This document shows positions 52,519 to 63,698 of a DNA stretch of 64,000 bases, piece after piece; the first letter of the stretch is position 1; each line of letters begins with the position of its first letter. Where the stretch lies: positions 8,825,555 to 8,889,554 of the forward strand of contig CAIIXF020000002.1 in NCBI GenBank assembly GCA_903813345.2. Reading direction: 5' to 3'. Position numbers and translations under genes: made by a program. The notes under the pieces were generated by a model that worked only from the letters and a program-made list of their open reading frames with translations, did no database searches and was not told where the DNA came from. Source of the DNA: Owenia fusiformis (taxonomy: Eukaryota > Annelida > Polychaeta > Sabellida > Oweniidae).

Positions 52519-55500
52519 GTAAATTTGAAATGAAAATATTTTATTGTCGTAATAATACAGTTTCCAATTTGCTACGGTAAATAATAACGTAAATTGAGAC
52601 TGCTTACTAAGACACTGGTGATCCACTCGATTACGCTGGCTACCGAAACGAACCGTTTTGATAACAAAATGTCGGAACATCGAAGGTACGATTTTTTTTC
52701 GTTTCCTTATTTCACGCGTTGTAGGCAGAATCCCCACGACGTTTTTTCTCACAACGTATATCAGTATCATATGTTTTAGAAAATGTACATGTTTGCGAAA
52801 AAATAGCTCAGAAGACAACAGAATCGTCGATTTACATCCTCACTTAAGTTACATAAACGGTTTGGGTTAAAAGTGCAGATCTTAACTGTTTTTCGAAAAA
52901 TAAAGTGAATTCTTCTCGTATTGCCCTTGTAATATTCCATAACCATCCCGAAAAAATAGGTGCCAGCAGGTCTTTGACGGTAGTTATTGCGTACTTAGTA
53001 AGTAACAAAGTAAGCTGGCGTGTAATCAGTCAACACACTGGGGAATATCGTGATGCAAAAACAGTGTGTATCACAGGAAGAGTAATCATGATTAATTTGT
53101 AAATTGCTACATTGTAGCAATGGTATGAGTATGATGTCACAATACACTTGGGCCTAACTGGCGTAAAGGGGGAGTAAAGGGGCAAATTTTGTACATGGGG
53201 ACCACATTTGACTCAAAATATTTGCATTTAGCAACATACATTTCAGTACATTCTGTGTAACACTTTAAAGGCATTGCTATTATGATTTAAAAATGAAATA
53301 ATCTCCGGGATTTTGCGTCTAAAATTTTTGCATGAGATCTCTGAAGTTGATTACCAAATTTTAGGTCATTTTGGCCAGTTTTTAGAGACTCAGCCCTCAT
53401 CTATTTCCCCAAATATGGCTAGATTTTGTAGAAAACGTGTTAAAAGTTTGAAAATGCAGCTGTTTTGAGCATGAAATAACTCAATTGTTTGAAAAAATGC
53501 TGAATGAGCAAGAATTATCACAGTAAAATTTTCCCATTTTTGGATATTAAGGTACTTTAAAAACGAAGCCATGCCAACTTCAATGGTGTATATAGTAGGT
53601 TTAAGTATATGCATTGTGGCCATTTGAGGTATGTATGTAAAGCTGAGACCATGTACTTTCTAAATGTGCCATTTTTAGAAAAAAATAATAAATATTCGGA
53701 CATTTAACTTTTTTTACAGCTTGATTCTAGTTTAAACTTTATTGTCGGTCCCGACAATGCGCAAAATCATGATTTTAAGGTGGGAGAATTTGGTTTAATC
53801 AATGGACCACTCGAAGCGATGCATTGCTAATAACTATATTTTCGTCTATTGCGTATTATTACAACCTTGCCGGCCCAGTTCTAGGGGGTTTAGTGCTAGT
53901 TTAGAAGGCATTCATTTACTATATCGACCTGAGCAATTTGTGACGTCATAGTGGTTGTCCATAATGGCGGTCAATGATCCAATTAATGACCGGCAATTAG
54001 ATATCGTTCAGTGCGTAATATTTTCTTGCTATTTTAGCCCTGGTCATACAGTCATAGTGACCATTTGTGTCATATTGTGAAATTATTAAGTTTGCAATCG
54101 ATTCAGGTCATAGTGTATTTTTTATATTTTTGTGATAATCAATGGAATGTGACATGCTGGTATCCACGTGTTAAGTCAATGATGCATAGCCCCATGTAAG
54201 TCAATTACAGAAACGGTATTTCGAAAAACAGTTAAGATCTGCACTTTTAACCCATACCGTTTCTGTAACTAAAGTGAGGAATTAAATCGACGTTTCTGTT
54301 GTCTTCTGAGCTATTGTGTCGCAAACATGTACATTTTCTAAAACATATGATACTGATTGTGTGAAAAAATGTCGTTGGGATTCTGCCTACAACGCGTGAA
54401 ATAAGGAAAGACATGAAGATAGTTTCGAGGACATTAGAATTGAGTTTCTTTTGAAGTGATCTGAGAGGGTTCAGAAGCTTGTTTACTTGCTCATCATTAC
54501 GTGCTCATCAAAAGTATAGCCTAAATGTTTATGCGATATTTCCCTTTTTATTAAAGCATTATAGGAAATGTTTACTTTACAGTTTTTATTCTAGAATCAT
54601 GAAAAACTATTTCGACTCTTTTTTCAAGTTTAAAGTTCCATTTAGTGGACCAGGATTCAATTCTCGATATTGCTTGAGTGACTTTATTATCAAATTTAGA
54701 AGAATTTTTAGTGCTAATTTACTATATTTTTCCAGTATTTTGAACTGAGGTACAACAAAGTGGTGCGTCTCATAGGTGCGGCTATATTCATTCTAGGAGA
54801 GGTGAGTAGGTTTCGTCTACACATATTATACTTTGCCAATTTCGCCGTGTGGCGGGTTAACTCATGAGTCGATGGTAAGGGAGATGTTGCATCGTTTAAC
54901 GTAGATTGGTTCTACTTTCATAACATAATATAACATAACTTTACGATACGAGACCATACCATAACAAAAAAACATAGCATAAAAATAGACATAACATAGC
55001 ACAACATAATATAACATAACAAACATAACATAACAAACATTACATAACATAACATAATATAACATAACATAACAAACATAACATAACATAGCATAACATG
55101 GCATAACATAACATAACATAACATAACATAACATAACATAACATAACATAACATTTCCGAACAGAGCAGAGCAGAGCAGAACAGAACAGAACATATTCTT
55201 GAAAATGCAACCCTCCCAAATTTTAGAAAATAATAATTCTATTTGTATACACTAACGAATGCGTTAATATACACTGACATATCAACAAATGTCTTTACAC
55301 ACATTGACATGACAACGAATTCCTTTTTATCCCATACTTGGACGTGTTACAGGTACATAAAGCCGGTTTGTAAAAACTTATATTTTCATCAGCGGGCAGA
55401 TATTGCTTTACGTCCCGCTCCGAGCGGGCAGATATAGTATATCTGCTCGCTACATGTACGTCATAATCGCCGCTCGCATATTTGTTTATAATTTGTAACG

Positions 55501-58500
55501 TTCGCGTGATGACTGTAAACGACAATTAATGGAGAAAACACAGACAATCGGGATCTGTGTGATGGTTTAAACTTTAAACAGGGAAGGAGCATTCACTTAA
55601 TCAATCAAAAATTCGAGAACATAAATGCGGGAATATTTGTGAGATCAGGAAAATCCGCCCACGGCAAAGAAAACAAAACATGAATATTAAGCAAATATTT
55701 CATTCTATGGAGGGCAATACCTGTTCATCTTTCAATGATTTTTGCAGCATGTATTGCCCGCAGCCCGAAGGGCGAGGGAAATACATGCTGCAAAAATCAT
55801 TGAAAGTGCAACAGGTATTGCCCGAACATAGAATGAAATATTTGTTTTATTATATCATTGCTAGACATTCGCTACGATCAATAAATGCATTTCAAAGAAA
55901 TAGATAACATTTGTTTTAACCTGTGAACATAGGCTAAGCTGTCTTTGATCTGGTGAATTCAGAGTCGTTGATGATATTTATATCATTGCGTAGACTTTGT
56001 ATGTGCCTACTGAGTCCATGACGAATACTTTGCAGACTGGCACTCTTGTAATATTCCCCATCCTTCGTTCGCAGTTCAAAAAAATCCTCTAAAAATCCAT
56101 CCAGAACGATTTTATCGATAGATTTAACGTCTATTTCGATATCTTTTTCGTCCACATAACACTTGAAAATGTTCCAAGACTTTTCCGTTGATTTAATAGT
56201 GTTTTTAGAATGCACATCCCTCAAGATGTCGTTTGTTTCATCAGAATTCAGACTTTTAAATCTTTTTCCGTCTGCCATTTTAATGCACGTCACAACTGTA
56301 CTGGACGAAACAGGACGATTCAGAATTCCCGGGCGGGCAATACGCCGGGCAATACGTCTTTTATAATTCAAAAATTAAGGGAGCTGTGAAATACGGTTTA
56401 GTATTTTTGATCACATGGTACTGAATCAGCCAATCAAAGGACACAAATTCTAGCAATGATATAATAATCTAAAATATTTCCACGACTGAACAATGTGAAC
56501 CAGATGACCAAGATTGGTATGGGATAAACATATTATCCTGCGGCCCTCGGACAAATATATTATATTAGCCTCGGGATGATTCCAATATCCTGAACCTTAT
56601 ATAGGATAATCTCTATATATTCATTGACATATCAACATAAACCGTTATTTGTGCCACGATGATATATTAATTATTTGTTTCAGATCCTTAGTCTGGGCAT
56701 CCAACTTTATGCCCCATCAACATTTTTGAGCTATGGTATTTATCTAACTCACGTTTCAACATTGGATACATTGTCGCTTATCCCTTCGTTTTGTACATAT
56801 TACTGTAGGCAATTTTAGATATTTAGATTTATATAATTATACAATCATATAATTGTACATTCACAAAATTTGAGTCAAAATTTATATGGATGTTTTATTG
56901 ACCCAATTTGTAATATAGAGATATCATGTTTATTTTTACAATTTTAGTGACTCAGATGCCTACATGGGTAGCAGTGCTGGCGATGGGTGGAATATGCACC
57001 ATATATACATCTATCGTAAGTGTTTTAACAATGGAGCAATCTATAGAATAACATTGTTTGTTACCTTGATGAATCTTTTAAAATAAACCCTCCTTTAACT
57101 CGAGATGATGAGATTGATTCTTTGACCCGAAACCTGCCTCATTCGAGAGATACCGAAATATGTATGCGCAAGAGCCGAAGGGAAGGGAGCAAAAAACATT
57201 ATTACACAACACAGCAAGAAAAAGAAAACATCTAAGAGTACACCAGTCATAACGAAACACGTCCAAGCAATCTCAAATCATAATCCAACATGAAAAGAAA
57301 GAAACACCCCCCCCCCCCCCCCCCAGCCCCATCATTCAAGGACCAACATCACATTCCGAGACCATAACACCGCGGGAAGTTTCATTCTACTGAAGTCATT
57401 ATCAACACATCACCTCACTTAAATAATTCTTCTTTGTTATTTCCATGTATAAAAAGGGTGGAATTCGTGCAGTAGTATGGACTGATGTTTTGCAAACTTT
57501 GGTAATCATAGCAGGATCACTAACAATTGTTATTCGAGGAATGATTGAAGTTGGTGGTTTCCAGAAAGTTATGCAAATAAACAATGATGAAGGGCGTATT
57601 CAGGCATGGAAGTAATACATTTGAAATCAGTAGCACTTGATAGAACCGTCAAAATAATGCAAAACAGTGGTTTGTTTATTTTGATTAACAATAGGCGAAA
57701 GCAGAAAATAATAGTATATCACTTATAAAAATTGGAAATCATGAGACTATAATAATATCTATAGTTATAATGTTGGTATGATTGTAATACATGGTTGTAT
57801 TTGATCGTATTGATATTTGTAATATTCTTTTAGCTGGGACCCAAATCCCTTTGTTCGCCATACAGTCTGGTCTCTTGGTCTAGGAAGTGTGATCTCGTTT
57901 GGCGGAGGCTATTTCCGTGACCAAGTAACAATTCAACGTTATGGAAGTATCAGTTCAAAAAGAGATGCACAAATGTATGTCATTTATTCTAGAATGATTG
58001 CTCATATCACTTCTGTCAGAGTCAAATCATAGCAGATCGCCATGGATACTTATTTTAACGTGTTTGTGCATTTTTTGAAATCCACACTTGAATAAGGTGC
58101 TAAATCGGAGCGGTGATTGATATACTCAGTATTCGAAAACAAGTAAATAACCCCGAGAAACTGACTAGCATTTGAATTACTTTACATGTACAATGATTTT
58201 CTTCATCCGTGAATAAGATTGGATGTAAAACCATTCACTTAGTGCATTGGTTATTTTCAAGTTGTCATTCTTACAGTCGTTTGATCCTAATTCTAAAGCT
58301 ATTCTTATTTCAAAACTGTTCAATAAATGCTTTACCAATTTTAGATCAGTATACATATCACTCGTGATACTGATGGTATGTTTGTCACTGTATACGTTTG
58401 TTGGACTTGTAATGTATGCCGTTTATCACCAGTGTGATCCTGTGACTAGCGGCAGGGTGCGGAGTCATTATCAGGTAGGACATATAAACACAAGGAGCAC

Positions 58501-61500
58501 ATGGGATTCAAACCCACAACCTGCTGTATCACTTTGATTAACGGGCCAAGCAGCCTAGAACACATTTTTAGACCTCCAGAAGTCAATAATATAAGCAAAG
58601 AACAAAAAGTGATTTTAATAGTGAAAATATCTTTATTTGATAATTGATAAAATTAGATAATCGCCTTTTGATAACAAGATGTACCAAAAGGTGGCACCCA
58701 AATGAGACGGGATAACTCTTTTTTCAATTAGCAGTTACAGGGATATTCCGTGTCAGATCATGTAGCTAATATATTGTAGCTGTACCCTAAGACTTGGAAA
58801 AATGTTTTGATATGGTCAGTATTGATCATATGAAAATGTAGGTGCTACTAAAATATATAAGTTCTAGTGCCAAAGGGAAAGGACCAAAAGTTGTAATGGA
58901 ACTTAGCAAGAAAAAGCAAACTCTAAGTGCATACCAGTCAAGAAAAACAAACCCCATATAGCCCAAAACCATGATCTAACGTGAAAAGAAACAACGTCTA
59001 ATACCCCCTTTCCCCCACCATTCAAGAATCAATATCACAATCCAAGACCAGAAGACCAAGGGACATTTCATTCATACTGAAGTCATTAAAATACATGTTG
59101 AAGAAAAAATTAGAAATTGATAGCCAATACTCATAACCTCAAAAATTGTTGTAGATATAAGTAGTCATACAAGATAGAGCATTCAGTCTCAAATGATGTG
59201 GGATAGATAAAATCCAGTCTCCAAGTCCATAGGCATTTCAAAGGGTCAACATCCATTCACAAAAGCCGTCGTCATAATCCATAAAACACAATATATAATT
59301 TACAATGGTCATCAGGAGAAAAATATGGCTGGTTTCGATCCCTATTTCTCAACCATTAATGCCATAGCCGGGATTCACCTCGAAAGGTGCCAAGTGAAAA
59401 TATTGTGAGTTCATTGCCAATGTCTTAAACAATTCCCACATCCTTCAGCATCTCAAGTGGTAAAACTTGAAACTTCGAAATTAATGATTTGTATTTTTCA
59501 GCAAAGCCCAGAAAGAATTTCTTAAGCTTTATAGAATTATAACCTTGACCTGACAGTTTGATCACTAAAGTATTGTGTCTTGATTTAAAATCTAAATATT
59601 TAGAGCATGCCCTGCCATATCGAATAAGCTGGGATTCATAGACCCCATATGCTGGATTTAATGGAATATTACTGTCTAAATGGGGAAAATTCACAATATC
59701 AAAGTTGAGATCATCTCGTTTATCATACAACTTACAATGTATACTGTTGTCTTGTTCAATGTTAATGAGAAGGTCAAGATAAGGCGTATTCATGTTCGAT
59801 TCATTGGTCTTTTTTAACTCTAACTCAAAAGGGTATATACATGTATACACATTTCTCAAATATAAAACTAAATATAAAACTGACCTAATTGTAGAATTTT
59901 CCATTGGTCATGTTGACCGAATTGTTTGTCAGATGATTAAATTAGGTGTGTGGTAATCTATGATATATTCAGCATCATACATATTATTCGTCAAGATATC
60001 AACAATAATACATACACGTACAAGAAGGAAATTGATGTAACACAAGGGGTAATCAAAAAATAATCCAACATCACAGTTTGTCATGTGATATCATTTTATC
60101 AATTCATTGATACAAATTATATCAATCAAAATATTTTAGCTGATGCCTTTATTTGTGACGGACATGTTATCATCAGCACCTGGGGCAGTTGGTTTGCTCG
60201 TAGCATGTGTGGCAAGTGCAGCTCTCAGGTCAGTTGTGGTCTTTAACATATATCACACCTAGTAATTGGAAAATGAACAGAGAGACAGTCCCATACTTAT
60301 TCTAGAAAAGTCACTATTTTACTAGAAATCAAGCAGTGGAGGGCTAAACAGGGTCTAAATAAATACTAACAGTTGACATTATCGCCATAAAAAAACTTTC
60401 GAAAGCTTTGACTGTGTCCGTAATTACATCTTTAGCGCTTCCCTCTACCCTACTACAATTATAGTAACATTTAAATTTGCGACATTCATGACTCTCTGAA
60501 ATAGGTTAACTATATACTCATGGTTGTTACCTAATACAATGGTTCGTCAGTTTAACCTCTTGACTACCCAAAGTGGCGAGATTTCTCGTCACCTCAGAAA
60601 TGACCTTGAAACTCAGAGTGACGAGATAATCCGTCACAAAATCTTCCACTTAAACTGCTCTTATTTGAACAATTTTTATCCAATTTACACAAAAATTATT
60701 TTAAAATGTCTAGAAATGATCACTGCTGTCTAATTTTACAAAATTGAACACCGGCTGTTGTATATGTATGTAGTAAAATGTCAAAAGCTGGCAAAAATGA
60801 AAATAATCTGGTTTCAACCTATTTTAGAACCTGGGATTCAAGAGGTTAACAACAGTTCCAAATCAAACATTCGTCTGTGTAACACTGGTTGTTCGTCAGT
60901 GTAACAAAATCGGGAGACTAAACATATGAATTGCGTCTTTGTTAATATAACAAATCTAAACATATGAATTGCGTCTTTGTTAACATAACAAACCTAAAAC
61001 CATCAACGCATTCTCAAAATCTTCCTTTATTTCGGGCCAAATTATTATCCACAACGTGACTTAAAAGTACGTGGAAATCGAAAAATAAAAAAAATCTCGC
61101 TGAAACCGAGTCCCGGAAGTTGTTCCGTCATGATGATGATACACTGACGTATCGTCTGGGTAACTAGGTGAGGACCAGTGATACCGTATTATTTTACAGC
61201 ACAATGTCCTCCGTACAAAATGCAATGGCAGCAGTCTTGCTCGAAGACTTCATTAAACCAATTTATAAAAAAATATACAAAAGGGATATATCTGATCTAA
61301 ATGGAAAACATGCGGCCCAAATAATAGGTAAGTTCCAGAATTAAAAAATAACGAGAGTTCTACATGTATGTATAATATACAAGAGAACAATCATTTTTAA
61401 CCTTAGTAATTTCACTTTAATAACTTTACTTAATAAGACTCCCCGGCATTGGTATTTCGTGTATTATGATTTCAGGAAATATGCAGTGAAAATGAATATA

Positions 61501-63698
61501 TAAATAATGTTACATATTTTTAGCAATTGTGATCGGGATATTAGTTATAGGCATTGCCTTATCAGCTGAATACGTTGGCTCGACATTGGTCACTTTACAA
61601 GTGCGAATCGGTGGAATCGCTGTTGGTCCAATGACAGGACTATTTCTTCTCTCGGTATTCTTTCCATGGACCACAACACCGGTATTGATATCAACCTTTC
61701 TATTTTTAGCGCCCACTGTCTTGACTTTTGGGTCCTCTGTTGCTTTCGATAACAAATAATGCTGTTATATGTGCAGTTTGTTTATTATAAGAGAATCTCC
61801 CTCAATCGTTTGTTATGTCTTATAGAACACGTGTAAAGTTTGAAAATATAGTTTAGTCATTCAAATATTACTTTTTAAGAATGGAAGAACCATTTGAGAC
61901 ATTTAAAAAAAATATGACTTTTTTAAAAAAGCTGTTCATCTGATCATTTTTATGTCCCCACCACATAGTGTGGGGCCATATTGTCGTCCTAGGCGCGTCC
62001 ATCCGTCTGTCCGTCCGTACGTACGTACGTACGTACGTCCGGCAGTTACAGATATCACCGCTACAGATATCACCTTCACATTTTCAGGGATACCTGAATT
62101 CGATACCTACTTCCTGTCGGCAATTTTGAAATCAAATGCTAAAATCCTTCATTCTACATCTGATTAGGTTTTGGACCTGTTAGCCCAGTCATGGCAGCCA
62201 TTTTGAATGTCTTAAGAAAAGTCAGGGCGCGGTATCATATTTGAAAGGTGTTTTTGAGTTTTCATTCTTTAAATATTTAGTAGCTTTATTATTAATTTCA
62301 TGTGTACTTTGTTGTAAAAGCCTATGTTATTGTTAACAGTAGTTATATGCGATAATTTTGTAAAAAGAAATCAGCAAAAAAATCAGCCATTTTGTATTTT
62401 TCCATCCTAAAATCTTGTCTGCAAAGTCTTGTCTACGCATTTTCAGGTGATCCGTTTTGTAGATTAATTTCAAATTTTCAGGGATGGTTCTTACTTCTTA
62501 GTATGAAAATCTAGATCTGATTAGTTTTTTGGCATTCTGGGTAAATGTCAAGGCAGCCGTTTTGGATTTTCCATCCTAAAATCTTGTCTGTAAAGTCTTG
62601 TTCACGCATTTTCAGGTGAACCGTTTGATAGATCAATTTCAAATTTTCAGGGTAGATTTTTAGTATACAAATCTAGGACTGATTCGTTTTTTGGCATTCT
62701 AGATAAATGTCAAGGCAACCATTTTGGATTTTCCGTCTTAAAATCTTGTCTGTAAAGTCTTGTCTACGCGTTTTCAGGTGAACCGTTTTGTAGATCAATT
62801 TCAAATTTTGAGGAATGATTCTTAATATAAAGATCTAGATCTGATTAGTTTTTCGGCATTCTTGGTAAATGTCAAGGCAGCCATTTTGGATTTTCCTTCC
62901 TAAAATCTTGTCTGTATATAAAGTCTTGTCTACGCGTTTTCAGGTGAACCCTTTGATAGATCAATTTCAAATTTTCAGGGATGATTCTTTGTATGAAAAT
63001 CTAGAACTGATTAGTTTTTGGCATTCTTGGTAAATGTCAAGGCAGCCATTTTCGATTTTCCATCCTAAAATCTTGTCTGTAAAGTCTTGTTTACGCGTTT
63101 TCCGGTTAACTGTTCGACGGATCAATTTCAAGTTTTCAGGGATGGTTCTTAGTATGAAAATCTAGAACTGACTAATGTTTTGGCATTCTGAGTAAATTTT
63201 GAGGTGGCCATTTTAGATTTTCCGTCCTAAAATTGTGTCGGTAAAGTCTCGTCTACTCCTTTTCAAGATAACCATTTGACGGGATCGCCCATTGGTGGGG
63301 ACATGTTGTACACATTTGTGTTCTTGTTAAATATTTGAATTTCCCGCCATTTCAGAAACAAAATCTGTAAGTTTATGCTTTAATAAGGTTATGTTCACAT
63401 ATATATATATGATAAGTTTGTTTTGATATATATTCCATGAACAATTTTTGAAACAAATAGAATAAAAGAAATTATCTGTGTCAGCATGCAATTATTTTCA
63501 GGGGGCTCTCATTGGCACACTCGTCAGCATGGGTTTTACAACTTGGATAGGGATAGGTGCATTTTTACATCCGGGTCCCAGTACTGCACTTCCGTCATCT
63601 GTAGAAGGGTGCCCATTGGCGAATGCAACAGCCGTTGCCATAGTAACTAATCTAACGACAGAGTGGCCAAGTTTTGTTTCAACTACTCAACTATCGGA
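52174..63698 (+). CDS. SLC5-family sodium/solute cotransporter, copy C, exons 1-11 (3' end outside window)
   Basis: Exons: 52174-52518, 54736-54801, 56684-56735, 56948-57015, 57457-57611, 57834-57974, 58345-58474, 60140-60228, 61200-61327, 61524-61681, 63502-63698. All have GT-AG borders, an open frame of about 510 codons and the same phases as copies A and B. It is the most divergent of the three (TPTWVAVLAMGG-like exon 4, KPIYKKIYKRDISDLNGK in exon 9) yet keeps ASAALSTMSSVQNAMA and QVTIQRYG. The apparent stop after exon 11 (GAGTAAGG) is the donor GGA|GTAAGG, matching the phase of A and B, so exons 12-14 should follow beyond 64000. Divergently oriented to copy B. Confidence 0.87.
52698..54412. 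mobile_element. element with ~200-bp inverted arms, copy C intron 1
   Basis: 52698-52899 and 54215-54412 are imperfect reverse complements, both with TTTCACGCGTTGTAGGCAGA and AAAGTGCAGATCTTAACTGT. The 1.3-kb interior is non-coding. Part of it (54050-54150, GATTCAGGTCATAGTGTATT) is also found at 36165 in copy B intron 1. Confidence 0.7.
54736..54801 (+). CDS. copy C exon 2
   Basis: 66 nt, FELRYNKVVRLIGAAIFILG, acceptor CCAG, donor GTGAGT. Confidence 0.85.
54918..55155. repeat. (AACAT)n pentanucleotide microsatellite
   Basis: Long, partly interrupted runs of AACAT, followed by GAGCA/GAACA repeats to 55190. In copy C intron 2. The Met/Cys/Tyr/Val ORFs on the minus strand are artefacts of this repeat. 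Confidence 0.9.
55689..55846. repeat. long palindrome with GGGCAATAC motif
   Basis: AAATATTTCATTCTATG, GGGCAATACCTGTT and TCAATGATTTTTGCAGCATG each recur as complement in the right arm, around the loop AGCCCGAAGGGCGAGG. Arms of about 70 bp. It abuts the TIR element to the right. Confidence 0.8.
55849..56465. mobile_element. 617-bp TIR element carrying a Crypton-like ORF
   Basis: 17-bp inverted ends ATTATATCATTGCTAGA (55849-55865 and complement 56449-56465). The interior consists mostly of the ORF at 56278-55934. A GGGCAATAC motif, shared with the adjacent palindrome, occurs twice at 56335-56351. Confidence 0.6.
55934..56278 (-). CDS. Crypton / ZMYM-QRICH1-like N-terminal domain fragment
   Basis: 115 residues from MADGKRFKSLNSDETNDILR. 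SWNIFKCYV and YYKSASLQSIRHGLSRHIQ resemble the region preceding DUF3504 in Crypton tyrosine-recombinase-derived proteins (ZMYM2, QRICH1, KCTD1 types). The longer frame to 56371 starts in GGGCAATAC repeats, so the Met at 56278 is chosen. The catalytic recombinase half is absent. Recognised by pattern, not by search. Confidence 0.55.
   Translation of the reverse strand: MADGKRFKSLNSDETNDILRDVHSKNTIKSTEKSWNIFKCYVDEKDIEIDVKSIDKIVLDGFLEDFFELRTKDGEYYKSASLQSIRHGLSRHIQSLRNDINIINDSEFTRSKTA
56684..56735 (+). CDS. copy C exon 3
   Basis: 52 nt, LSLGIQLYAPSTFLSY, donor GTATTT (weaker than the GTAAGT of copy A). Confidence 0.84.
56948..57015 (+). CDS. copy C exon 4
   Basis: 68 nt, TQMPTWVAVLAMGGICTIYT; donor GTAAGT. 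Confidence 0.84.
57060..57400 (-). mobile_element. retroelement R fragment with poly(C), copy C intron 4
   Basis: CTGCCTCATTCGAGAGATAC matches the R copies at 6170 and 31840, and CCCATCATTCAAGGACCAAC matches 59027. C18 run at 57307-57324. Confidence 0.5.
57457..57611 (+). CDS. copy C exon 5
   Basis: 155 nt, GGIRAVVWTDVLQTLVIIAG; ends GGAA|GTAATA in phase 2, where the TAA is intronic. Confidence 0.86.
57834..57974 (+). CDS. copy C exon 6
   Basis: 141 nt, WDPNPFVRHTVWSLGLGSVI and FRDQVTIQRYGSISSKRDAQ; donor GTATGT. Confidence 0.86.
58345..58474 (+). CDS. copy C exon 7
   Basis: 130 nt, SVYISLVILMVCLSLYTFVG to GRVRSHYQ; confirms that 130 nt is the ancestral length and 128 in copy B is a deletion. 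Confidence 0.86.
58494..58560 (-). other. possible tRNA-derived SINE fragment
   Basis: The minus strand contains GGTTGTGGGTTTGAATCCCA, a B-box-like sequence, downstream of CTGCTTGGCCCGTTAATC. Too degenerate to be a functional tRNA gene. Confidence 0.3.
58860..59940 (-). mobile_element. retroelement R, best copy (3' portion), copy C intron 7
   Basis: Contains an open C-terminal ORF (59904-59425) and about 560 bp of 3' non-coding sequence ending TTGGCACTAG. The upstream RT domain is missing, so it is 5'-truncated. Other pieces in this window: 4258, 5940, 31560, 46868, 57060. Confidence 0.7.
59425..59904 (-). pseudogene. C-terminal tail of an RT-type retroelement protein
   Basis: 159 codons: YLDLLINIEQDNSIHCKLYD, KRDDLNFDIVNFPHLDSNIP, AYGVYESQLIRYGRACSKYL, DFKSRH, and end EMLKDVGIV. 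The AYGVYxSQLIR...DFxxRH layout is, from memory, frequent at the C-terminus of RT proteins from invertebrate repeats (possibly Penelope-like). No RT catalytic motif is present here. Confidence 0.55.
60140..60228 (+). CDS. copy C exon 8
   Basis: 89 nt, LMPLFVTDMLSSAPGAVG and VACVASAAL, donor GTCAGT. Confidence 0.86.
61200..61327 (+). CDS. copy C exon 9
   Basis: 128 nt, TMSSVQNAMAAVLLEDFIKP then IYKKIYKRDISDLNGK, donor GTAAGT. Confidence 0.86.
61524..61681 (+). CDS. copy C exon 10
   Basis: 158 nt, IGILVIGIALSAEYVGSTLV and GGIAVGPMTGLFLLSVFFP, donor GTATTG. Confidence 0.86.
61952..63304. mobile_element. microsatellite plus ~165-bp core-repeat element (pearl-like architecture)
   Basis: Bounded by ATGTCCCCACCA and TGGTGGGGACAT. 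After a (GTAC)n/(CCGT)n tract at 61999-62040 come six tandem units anchored at AATCTTGTCTG or AATTGTGTCGG (62411, 62580, 62742, 62904, 63069, 63231; period 162-169). Each unit has GTCAAGGCAGCCATTTTGGA and TTTCAGGTGAACCG. Located in copy C intron 10. Confidence 0.7.
63502..63698 (+). CDS. copy C exon 11
   Basis: 197 nt, GALIGTLVSMGFTTWIGIGA then a loop with NAT and NLT glycosylation sequons; phase 2 end before GTAAGG. Last coding exon visible in the window. Confidence 0.83.

Noticed and set aside
54862-55194. 110- and 78-codon ORFs rich in Met, Leu, Cys and Tyr
   Set aside because: Produced by the AACAT microsatellite in any frame.
58494-58560. tRNA gene
   Set aside because: Only a B-box-like half is present; no cloverleaf could be folded.
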